DNA of 64,000 nucleotides, from positions 49,528,282-49,592,281 of the forward strand of contig NC_083339.1 of assembly GCF_019175385.1 (NCBI RefSeq). Direction: 5' to 3'. Origin of the DNA: Lycium barbarum (Eukaryota; Streptophyta; Magnoliopsida; Solanales; Solanaceae). The notes under the pieces are model-generated. The model was given only the letters and a program-made list of their open reading frames with translations, did not search any database and was not told where the DNA came from. The position numbers and the translations under genes are program-made. This document shows, piece after piece, positions 12,382 to 22,303 of this stretch; position 1 is the stretch's first letter, and every line of letters starts with the position of its first letter.

Positions 12382-14178
12382 AGGTCGGTCTAAGGGGTTG
12401 TCTGCAAAGTCGTGTCCAGTAGAGTCCTGTTTATGGGTGTGAAGCCGGCCACATTTATAAGTAGGAGGCTGCGGGGCATCTAGGGATTTTGACCTTCTTT
12501 CTGTCCTAAATCGTGCGATAGAGCCAAGTAATAGGAAATAAGATTTCTTATACTAATCGTGAATTCCGCAAAACGCCTAGTATCGACGGAGGGAAGCGAG
12601 TGATGACATGGCAAGCCACAGAGGTAAGTCGGGATATTTGTTCTGTTACTCGGAACTGGAAGTTCAGGATGGATGGAATATGTCATAAAGCTGTATGTTC
12701 TGTGAAGTATTGCCTATATTTGCTACGTACAGACTTTGAAAAGTAAGAATGGTAAAGGAGGTTCTGTCAGAATAGATACGCCTAACAGGAAGAAACAGGG
12801 ATAGAAGATACTGTAAATAGGTAATGAATGAGATGTGTTGGTTCAGGAAGGTTATGGGTTTGGCATGGCGACGATGATGTAATCACTACCATCGGGAATT
12901 TGGGAATCCAGGATGAAAGATAGTTATGCACGTAAGTGACAGGTGAACATTGGGAATCAAAAAGCATAAAATAGTAATTGTAAAAGGAGGGACGTGTTAC
13001 GAAAAGGTCCCGGAACCTGTAAGACTTCGATGTGCTCCAGATTATATGCTGAAGGTCATATGAGGAAGCGGACGCGATTATATCAACATTAAGCCACCGG
13101 ATTCCATCAAAGTTTCAAGGTTAAGCGTGCTAAGGTGGGAGCAATTTTAGGATGGGTGACCCCCTGGGAAGTGTACTGAAAATTCCATAAATGTAGGTAT
13201 AGGAGACGAATGTGAAATTAGGGTAAACTAAAGGAAATAAGAGTAAGTGGAGGGGTTATAAATCTTATAGAGGCCACATAGGACAAGACAGACTAGACTG
13301 CTGAAGAGAAAGAAAGTGTAGTACAGCTTTGGAATTTGCATAGGCTTGAATAGCGTTTGGAAGTATTTTATGGGCTAGTTGGTAGTAAATATATAAATGA
13401 ATGCATACGACACCCCACATGCAAATATATTTGTGGACACGAGATGTGTGTCCCAGCAACCGGTGCTACGGTATGAAAGGCACCAATCAAATAAGGGTAC
13501 TGAAGTTCAAGTGACAACAAACTAAATGGTACCAGTGTTACAAAGTAAGATGATGTCATTTTTACTACAGGTTAAGATTGAAAATTCTAACAAAACGATA
13601 TTTGGAAAAGAAAGAGTGTGAGTAAATGGAAGGCAAGAAGATCAGATGTCGGGAAAACATGAAAGTTAAAAACACCTTAGTGAGTGAAACCCCCTAGAGA
13701 AATTACCGGTAAGAGTACGAGACAAAAAAAAAATCAAAGGTAGGCACATGAAAAGGATAAAGTATGGTAACATGGAACAAAAGAGGTCAGACAATAGATT
13801 TACGAATGATATAAGTAAAACCCAAAAAGGGGGGAAGCAAGTAAGGAATGCGTAAGTGAAGAGATTGAAATGACGAATTCCAAATATGACAAGTAGATGT
13901 AGTTGGGAGCGAGAATTTTTGTAGAAACAAGTTCAATAAGATCCAAGGGCTAGTCAGCAAAGAAATAGAGTGATTGAAGTGTATCTTTTAAGATTGGACT
14001 AAAAATAATTTATGAGATACAAAAGAATTGAGTGATATTCCAATGAAGGGGGCAAATATTAACAAGATATTGGAATAACGAACATACTTGTTATGGTATA
14101 ATCGCATTAAAGGAAGAATGGACCGATAACGGAATGTACCCGAGAATAAGATTATGGACAGACTACAAAACTAGTATG
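12382..14178 (+). other. Non-coding internal region of element D
   Basis: About 1.8 kb without a gag-pol domain. It is purine-rich on the plus strand. Minus-strand frames at 12480-13559 are short and lack any motif. I see no sequence shared with the B interior beyond the PPT hairpin. It may hold packaging or dimerisation signals, which is inference only. Confidence 0.8.
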
Positions 14179-14214
14179 AACATTCGAGGACGAATGTTCC
14201 TAAGGGGGGAAGGA
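14179..14214 (+). promoter_or_regulatory. Polypurine tract and hairpin of element D
   Basis: The hairpin AACATTCGAGGACGAATGTT lies at 14179-14198, followed by TAAGGGGGGAAGGA immediately before the 3' LTR. Confidence 0.92.
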
Positions 14215-16252
14215 TGTTACACCCCGGAAAAATTTTGAGTTACCGAAAACTGTAGACGGCTTAGTAAGGGCCAAAGGGCCATTACAGCGCGAACGCGCTG
14301 AACAAAATTCGATAATCAAGTATGGAATGAAGGTTGTGTTATAAGAAGTTAATAATAACATATATATGGCATTGGGAGACCATATGGTGTAAATTAGTTT
14401 ATATGTTATTTGACGAAAAGCCCTCGTTACTGCAAGCTAAGTGGGGCCCACATGTCGGAGTTTTGTGAAAGACGTGAGAAGGGACACGTGAGTAGTATAT
14501 GGAAAGTTGAGTAGGTCCTAAGAAGGACCCATAAGCTAAAAATGAGTGTAGACCCTCCAAAAGGACGATTTAAGAAAACATTTTTGGGTAATCCGACTTG
14601 GAGGGGAAAAAACCGACATTATAAGTTTGGAATTTGGGAAAACTCCCAGCAATAAAAGTTGTAGATAATTGAATTATCTTTCCAACCATAGGTCGTGGGT
14701 CCTCATACGATATCGGGATCAAACGTTATGACCGTTTTACTAAACGAACATCCAGTCAGAAAATTTAACCCTGCGCGACCGCGCCCAAAGGGACGCGAAC
14801 GCGCCGAAGGAGTTTATATTACGCTACGCGATCGCGCCAGAAGGCAGCGCGAACGCGATGAGCAATTTTCCAGTAGTTTCTGGCAGCTTCCAAACGTCAT
14901 AAAAAGGGGGAAACCCCCCTCATTTTCAGATCAACACACAAAAAAAACACCCCAAAAACTCTCCAAAAATCTGGAGAGTTCCCCCCAACTCCCCAACCAA
15001 AATTTTGCCCAAACCAGGTATAATTTCCCAATTCCAGTCCGGATAGCGTGTAGTTTTTGCTGCGGAATCATATGGCAGGCGGGTGATGCCCTAAATTTAG
15101 CATGGAAAAGTGGAGATTAAGCAATATTAAAGGGAGAAAGGTATGAATCTCTTTCTATTTGTGCTAATACCGGTTTATTTACGAAGAAAGCGTGATTAAA
15201 TGATTGTATACTGAGTTAATTAATTATGAAAATTGGAAAACAGCGTGTAGGCTGTTTTATGAGATATTTTGGAGTTGGAAACATTATAATTGATGTTAAC
15301 GACCTTACATCACTGCGATATGGACATGATTTTCTTTGGGCTCTCATGGATGTTGTTTATATGTTATAAGTATAAGTATATGTATATGGGGAAGATTGAA
15401 AAAGGGAAGGCGCTATAGACGCACAACCACCTGATCAGTTGGAGTATGATACATGATATCGTCCCGGACGCGGGATATATGGTTAAATGGATCGGAGCCG
15501 ACGCCTCGGCAATGTGATGTATTTTATTTTCTATATACATGAAAAGAAACGTTTTCCAAGAAAGTAGAGTAATATATGCACATATGGATCGGGCTGCACG
15601 TTCCGCAGCAATATGACATAGTATATGCACGTATAGATCGGGCTGCACGTTCCGCAGCGCTAAGTATGCATGGTATCCGCCAAAGGGCACTTACATGTAC
15701 AGGTTATTTTTCTACCTCATGACATGCTCCACATTTCTCTTATGTCATTATCCCTGTTCTATATTTTCCGCATATTATTATTCATGCCTTACATACTCAG
15801 TACATTGCTCGTACTGACCCCTCTTCTTCGGGGGCTGCGTTTCATGCCGCGCAGGTACACCCAGATGAGTTGAAGCTAGCATAGAAGATGTTCCAACGGA
15901 GTTGGTAGGCTCCACTTGTCCTGGAGTGCTGCCGAGTCAGAGTATACGTGCTACGATGTCTGATAAATGTTAGAGACTTTGCAGACAGAGTCATGGGTAT
16001 AAGATGTCGGTATTGTGAATGGCTCCACTAACCTATGTGTCATTTTATGTTATGTTATAAAGTCAATATGATCAAAGATTATATTGATTCCAGTACGATG
16101 AAAAAAAAAATTGAAAGCTTTACTATGTTTTCCACTCCTTATTAATGCAAGAGTCTAAGGAAATTAAGTACGTAATAAGAGTCAGCGGGTTCGCTCGGCT
16201 CCGAGTATGGGGTCGGGTGCCCATCACACCCTAGTACAGTCAGGGTGTGACA
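14215..16252 (+). mobile_element. 3' LTR of element D, with an internal deletion
   Basis: This LTR is about 2.04 kb, colinear with the 5' LTR except that 10660-11411 (752 bp) is missing at about 15298. A GTT shared at both breakpoints fits a microhomology-mediated deletion. CG-rich boxes are at 14772-14866 and the hairpin is at 15798-15817. Confidence 0.94.
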
Positions 16253-16591
16253 CTTAATTGCTCCAATTTCGCAATTTCTTCTTCTCCAACTTAATATCCA
16301 ATGTTGTCATCACCTCCTTGAACTTGAAATTCACCTGAATCTTGACAACACCATGCAACAAAAATATTTTTTTCCTCCATCCATGGCTGGCCGAGCATCC
16401 ATGGAAGTTGTTAATTACATTTTTTTTTTCTTTCCTAAGTTTCAATTGAAAAAGAAAGGCATGGAATAATTTGTTGATTCACAAATCAACTTACATATAT
16501 GGTCCTCTATATTGTGACACTTTTAGGGCCACTAATCTTGACCATTTAATGCCACGTGGCAGCCTACTTGGTGCCACGTGGCAGCCCGTTG

Positions 16592-16625
<34 letters not shown>

Positions 16626-17030
16626 ATTTGTTGATTCACAAATCAACTTACATATATGGTCCTCTATATTGTGACACGTTTAGGGCCACTAATCTTGACC
16701 ATTCAATGCCACGTGGCAGCCTACTTGGTGCCACGTTGCAGCCCGTTGTTATATATATATATATATATATTGTTTTTTTTTCTGGTGGGGCCCACTAGTG
16801 CCTTACTTAAATTAATTAATCACTAATCCCTACTTAATAATTTAATCATAATTAATTAGTCCCTCATTTTCCAATAATATTTTTACACTAAATAAAATTT
16901 ATAAACAATTTATGTTTTAATTAAAATTGAAAATTAAAGATTTCAATTTCGTGTCCGAAAATAATTTCGCTTTTAATTTGAATCGATTTTCTTTCGAATA
17001 ATTCGACGTAAAAATATACGGGGTATAACA
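16253..17030 (-). mobile_element. Element B 3' LTR, inner part
   Basis: The B LTR resumes after D with the second CTTAA and ends GGGGTATAACA at 17030. It holds a tandem duplication of about 157 bp (16467-16623 and 16624-16771), each copy with the palindrome TTGATTCACAAATCAA, TGCCACGTGGCA boxes and a TA run. The other LTR has a single copy (20866-21003). Confidence 0.9.
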
Positions 17031-17066
17031 TCCTTCCCCCCTTTAGAACATTCGTCCTCGAATGTT
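17031..17066 (-). promoter_or_regulatory. Polypurine tract and hairpin of element B
   Basis: On the minus strand AAAGGGGGGAAGGA adjoins the LTR terminus TGTTATACCCC. The hairpin AACATTCGAGGACGAATGTT is at 17047-17066. Both are nearly identical to those of A, E and D. Confidence 0.9.
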
Positions 17067-18976
17067 GAACTGATTCCGAATTCCCAATACTTTCTCCCTT
17101 TGTTGCTTTTCGAGGTAATTATTCCACGTCGTTGCCTTCGCTCTTCTCTTTACGTCATAGTTGGTTATCCAGTAGCACTAGGGTTCCTTCATATTACAAC
17201 TTTACTGTCATCCGGTAACCAGTAACCCGCTTGTTCGGATTGTCTCGGTCAAATCATCTCGTAATTTCCTTTACCCTATCTGTCAATGCTTTAGGCATAT
17301 TATCTTGTGTCGTTTCTCTATTTCTGATTCAAACTCTTGTATTGCCCCTTTACTCAAATTTACTCTTAGTTCTCCTATCACGCATCCTATTACAATCTTT
17401 TATAAGAGTACGCGTAGGTGCTCAAATCAGCCCAGAAAATACCTTAGCGTTACCACGCTAGTATTTATACAGACCCTATATTCTTCTCTTATCTCTTTGA
17501 ATTGATATCAAAGCTCAACCATGGCTTTTGCCCTCAGTACTAATTATATCTTCGTAGTTTTGTCTCAAACCACCTTATACCTTTCGTTGATTTATCCAAA
17601 ATATCGCAACCACATTGTTGTTACTGGATTCTTACTCTTCTTATCAAGTACTCACTTGACCTCGTTCCTAGTATACAAGTATTCGTAGGTTGCATAACTA
17701 TTCCTGTACCATTCGTACAAAGTGCATCCAATCTTAGTCATAGTCTTTCCGTCTCCTAGTATATTCTGCTCTACATATCTCATTGTACTAAAATTCACTT
17801 GCTGTCTATTTTGCCATACTCTTTCCCCTTCCTCTATTCGCCATTTGGTTTTCTCATATCCTACTATAGGAGGGATTCCCTATCCCTTCTCCATTACTGC
17901 GTATCTATCACAATTTCGTTAGCCAATAACTCCGTTGCAACATCTTAACTTCTAATCCAGTATAACATTGCTATCCTTCAGAACATCTCTTAAGTTATTC
18001 GTTACCATTCTCTTGTCGTATTCTTTCCTTTTTATAAGTATCCACCTTCTGATGTCATATTATCTAAGGTCTTTGCCAATAATTCTCAGCACTGTCTCAA
18101 ATACCATCTTGGTTTCTATCCGTTCATTACTGGCTTTACTCATTTCTATGGCAATCCTTATGGTGTTCACATTACCGCTTGTTCGTAATCTATCCGATAA
18201 CGTAACACTTCTTTATCTTATTCACAATTCTCAACATGTTTTAATTACACTCCGTGAACTAGGCGTACTTAACCCTTCACCCTTTCTGATCGATCTTACC
18301 CGTAGTATCTCACAAGCTGTCTTACTAATACCTTCATAACTTGTCATAATTCTTCCTTCTATGTACTTTTATCTCAATCATACTACTACTTCTTTTTCTA
18401 TTTCTAGGAAAATTTTGGCAGAGTTTTCTCTGTACTTCTTACTATCCCAAAACCTGCACGCAGGAAATACCAACAATGCCTCACAGGGCCAACTTATATA
18501 CGCATATATCATATCGTATCATAGCCACACAGGGCTCCCAATTTCCAGAAAAAGTATAAAGGTGTCAGGACTTACCTCACATATCGCACCTCGAGACGTA
18601 CCTGATCCTTAAACGATCTGTTCTGTTATACTTTCCTATCCACCTTCTCTTTCATCCTCCAACTTTACATTTCAATCATATTTCAATATTCTTACCTTAT
18701 CCAACATGCCTCTTTCGCACCGTTACTTACCTGTGTACCTTGTAACTGCCAATATCATCAGTCGCTTCCTTCTGTCGATGTTGTTCTTCAGCTGAAATCA
18801 AAGGTTAGTATAAGGAATTTCATTTCCTGTGGCTGGGCTCTATCGCACGATCTTAGATATGAAAGAAAGGTAACATCCAAAATGTCCTGTAGCTTCCTGT
18901 TTATAGATGTGGTGCACAACACACCGATAAACAAGACTCTACTAGACACGGTCTGTAGACACTCCGAGGATGAACT
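17067..18976 (-). other. Non-coding internal region of element B
   Basis: About 1.9 kb, pyrimidine-rich on the plus strand. The plus-strand frames at 17231-17505, 17722-17922, 17968-18339 and 18361-18612 are hydrophobic because of the T/C-rich composition. They lie antisense to the element and lack domains, so I do not call them genes. No gag or pol remnant is visible on the minus strand. Confidence 0.8.
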
Positions 18977-18988
18977 ACTCTGATACCA
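18977..18988 (-). promoter_or_regulatory. Primer binding site of element B
   Basis: On the minus strand TGGTATCAGAGT follows the LTR end after 4 bp. It differs from the D and A primer sites (TGGTATCAGAGC) only at the last base, so it is a tRNA-iMet site. Confidence 0.92.
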
Positions 18989-18992
18989 CTTT

Positions 18993-21264
18993 TGTCACGA
19001 CCCAACCCCGTGGGCCATGACTAGTGCCCGAACTGGATACCCGTATACAAACCTGTTACATATAACACCAAACTGAAACTACGACAACACGGAAACTTGT
19101 AAGGGAACTGCATAGTTTGTAACATCGTCACATATATATATATATATATATGTTTTCAGATCACTGTCTCCTGAGGAGTCACAACTAGTCATATATCATG
19201 AAATAATACGCAAGCCTACAAGGTTGCCATCACATATGTACTGAGTATATAAAGCAGTACTGAATCATAAAACAAGGAAAAGCGTAACAGTAAGCAAGTT
19301 TAGAGAGCAACCCGGGAGTAACCTGGAACAACATTTTTAACCATGTCATATGGTCCCTTACACAAATTCTAGCATACACAATATAAATATAGAAACTCCC
19401 ACTCGTAGCCGCTTCCGGCTAATAACACAATAGTCCCTTCGGACGGCCGCTTCCGGCACAATAACACAATAGTCCCTTCGGACGGCCGCTTCCGTCATAA
19501 TAACACAATAGTCCCTTCGGACAGCCGCTTCCGGCATAATAATGATGGCCCCTTCGGGCAGTCTCTTTCGGCAGCCGCTTCCGGCTTAATAATGATGGCC
19601 CCTTCGGGCAGCCGCTTCCGGCTTAGTAATGATGGCCCCTTCGGGCAGCCGCATCCGGCTTGATAATGATGGCCCCTTCGGGCAGCCGCTTCCGGCTTAG
19701 TAATGATGGCCCCTTCGGGCAGCCGCTTCCGGCTTAATATCACAACCATGTCAACACAACTTAATCCACAAATACTCATACAAAGAGATGATGCTATGGA
19801 ATGTCAACATAAATCGTAAATGAAATGAAATAGTACAATCTCGCACCCCTTTCGGAGTGGTTTTGAAAATCAAACTTTATGTTCCTTTAGAATAAAACTA
19901 ATTTCCTCGAAATCATTAGTAAAACCATATACTCAACTCAACTGGCACCTTATGGGTGTTCCCTTCGGAACAGAATAGGATCTTATATATCGACTATTAC
20001 CCAACGTACAGAAAACTGAAGAGGGAGGCTCAATCACTTGAGAGTTCTAACATCAAGAAGTGAATAAGAATCATAAATCACACTCAAAACTTATGAATAG
20101 AATTACCCCAAAGCTCATATCATTCATCACATAAATCTAGGACATGCCAAAAGAAAGAAGGGATAACTTTACATACCTGCTGAAGGTTATTCGTAATCTC
20201 GTTCGCTTCGTCGCCCATTTAGCCTATTTAATATAAATGTAACGCTATCGTTAGTGACTATACTTTCAAGTTCGTAAATCCATAGCCCATCGCTCTATAG
20301 AACTTATTCTTTAACTTATACTTTCTCGTTTAGGGTTTTTCATTAGCTAAGGGCTTAACGAAAATCGGGCAGCATTTCCCCTATATATTCGCCTAACCCG
20401 AATTTTCAATTATTCTCCTGTTAACACCAAAATACTAACGACAGAGATATGAACATAAAATTCTTACAATTCAGCCCATTACAATTCCAACAACCCAACA
20501 ATTTCTCTAAATCCATTTCAACCCACAATTTCCTATAACATCAATTTCGTGCATTTCTTAATTCCAATTTCGTCCAATCCAATTTTAATAACTCCATTAC
20601 AACACTATTAACAAAATTACACCATAGAACAAGAAAATCTTACCTTAATTTTCTTGGAGGAATTTCTATTCTTAATTGCTCCAATTTCGAAATTTCTATT
20701 CTTAATTGCTCCAATTTCGCAATTTCTTCTTCTCCAACTTAATATCCAATGTTGTCATCACCTCCTTGAACTTGCAATTCACCTGAATCTTGACCGCAAC
20801 ACGCAACAAAAATATTTTTTTCTTTCCTAAGTTTCAATTGAAAAAGAAAGGCATGGAATAATTTGTTGATTCACAAATCAACTTACATATATGGTCCTCT
20901 ATATTGTGACACTTTTAGGGCCACTAATCTTGACCATTTAATGCCACGTGGCAGCCTACTTGGTGCCACGTGGCAGCCCGTTGTTATATATATATATATA
21001 TATTATGTTTTTTTTCGGGTGGGGCCCACTAGTGCCTTAATTAAATTAATTAATCACTAATCCCTACTTAATAATTTAATCATAATTAATTAGTCCCTCA
21101 TTTTCCAATAATATTTTTACACTAAATAAAATTTATAAACAATTTATGTTTTAATTAAAATTGAAAATTAAAGATTTCTATTTCGTGTCCGAAAATACTT
21201 CCTCTTTTAATTTGAATCGATTTGCTTGCGAATAATTCGACGTAAAAATATACGGGGTATAACA
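18993..21264 (-). mobile_element. 5' LTR of element B
   Basis: The LTR runs TGTCACGACCC...GGGGTATAACA on the plus strand, about 2.27 kb. It is colinear with 7539-9575 plus 16258-17030, with three differences: it lacks about 424 bp at 19236, has a longer minisatellite (19400-19740) and has one copy of the 157-bp duplicated segment. At 20641-20720 it carries the empty D target site, with its own small duplication of CTTAATTGCTCCAATTTCG. Confidence 0.93.
19400..19740. repeat. Minisatellite of about 42 bp, longer allele
   Basis: About eight units of the GGCAGCCGCTTCCGGC type, some with AATAACACAATAGTCCC in place of AATAATGATGGCCCC. The minus-strand frame 19495-19779 is a translation of this array, not a gene. 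Confidence 0.9.
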
Positions 21265-22303
21265 TCGAGAACGGGGTAAGCCTGTAATGAAGTCCATGTT
21301 AATCACTTCCCACTTTCCAGTTGGAATTTCTATGGCTTGCAACAATCCACCCGGCTTTTGATGCTTGATTTTCACTTGTTGACAATTGGGACATTGAGCT
21401 ACGAACTCCGCTATATCTTTCTTCATCCCCTTCCACCAATATATAGATTTAAGATCATGATACATTTTCGTCGCACCGGGGTGAACAGAATAACGGGAAC
21501 AGTGAGCTTCTCTCAATATCTGGTGGCGTAAACCTGCCACATCAAGAACGCATAATCTGCCTCGGCATCGGAGAACTCCGTCTCCTGAAATATCAAATGA
21601 TGACTCCTCTTTCTGAGGAAGCGTATCTCTGTAATGCATTAGCATGGAATCCTCATATTGCCGCTCTTTCACTTCTGCTACTAGCAACGAGATTGCTGAA
21701 TTCTGAATAGTAGTTCCCCTGCTACCTGAGTCCACTACTCGAACTCCTAGGTTAGCTAACTGCTAGAGCTCACGAGTCATTTCTCTCTTTTCTGGTCGAA
21801 CATCACACAAACTTCCCATAGATCTACGGCTAAGAGCATCAGCCACAACATTCGCCCTTCCAACGTGATACAAGATATCAACATCGTAATCTTTTAGCAA
21901 TTCCAACCACCGTCGTTGCCGCAAATTCAAATTTTTCTGCTTGAAGATATACTGAAGACTCTTATGATCTGTATAAATATCCACATAGACGCCATATAAA
22001 TAATGTCTCCATATCTTTAACGCATGAACCATGGCAGCCAATTCCAGATCATGGGTTGGATAATTTTTCTCATGTTTCCGCAATTGCCTCGAAGCATACG
22101 CAATAACCTTACCATGTTACATCAACACACAGCCTAGCCCAATACCTGAAGCATCGCAATATACAACATAGCCTTCCAATCCCTCTAGAAGCGTCAGGAC
22201 TGGGGCAGAAGTCAATCTACCTTTTAACTCTTGGAAACCACGTTCACAAGCATCTGTCCATTGGAACTTTGCTGATTTCTGAGTCAACTTTGTGAGTGGT
22301 GTC
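21265..22303 (-). pseudogene. Element A pol, middle part: RNase H and integrase N-terminus
   Basis: On the minus strand the frame enters from solo LTR C at LTKLTQKSAKFQ and passes through RNase H ([19 protein letters not shown]). It then reaches the integrase HHCC finger (HCSRYSVH ... CPNC) and the first catalytic Asp segment (INMDFITGLP), where element B interrupts it. Stops are visible at about 21765 (after the TREL segment) and near 22117, where the MQH..VIAYA region is changed. It continues at 7538. Compared with E, the integrase here is not internally deleted. Confidence 0.9.

Larger units (their letters stand above)
9576..16252 (+). mobile_element. Element D: coding-free LTR element (LARD-like)
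   Basis: D has two direct LTRs (9576-12366, 14215-16252), both TG...CA, with CTTAA on both sides (9571-9575, 16253-16257), a PBS at 12370-12381 and a PPT at 14201-14214. The internal region is about 1.85 kb and contains no gag, protease, RT, RNase H or integrase motif on either strand. It lies inside the 3' LTR of B, and the uninterrupted sequence survives in the other B LTR at about 20641-20700, which proves the insertion. It is the innermost and youngest event of the stack: LTRs differ by roughly 20 changes in the first 1.1 kb by eye. Confidence 0.95.
7539..21264 (-). mobile_element. Element B: coding-free LTR element (LARD-like), interrupted by D
   Basis: B has LTRs at 7539-17030 (interrupted by D) and 18993-21264, a TCGAG duplication at 7534-7538 and 21265-21269, a PPT at 17031-17045 and a PBS at 18977-18988. 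The internal region is only about 1.95 kb and shows no gag or pol by motif on either strand. It is therefore non-autonomous. Its LTRs are 2.3-2.8 kb, long for the small interior, so it fits a LARD-like derivative rather than a TRIM. It sits inside the integrase of A, which dates it as younger than A. Confidence 0.88.

Noticed and set aside
17231..18612. Series of plus-strand hydrophobic frames that could be a membrane protein cluster
   Set aside because: They lie antisense in the interior of element B between its PBS and PPT, come from T/C-rich composition, overlap in different frames and have no domain.
19495..19779. Small Pro/Glu/Ala-Gly repeat protein
   Set aside because: It is a reading of the 42-bp LTR minisatellite, and the matching frame in the other LTR has a different length.
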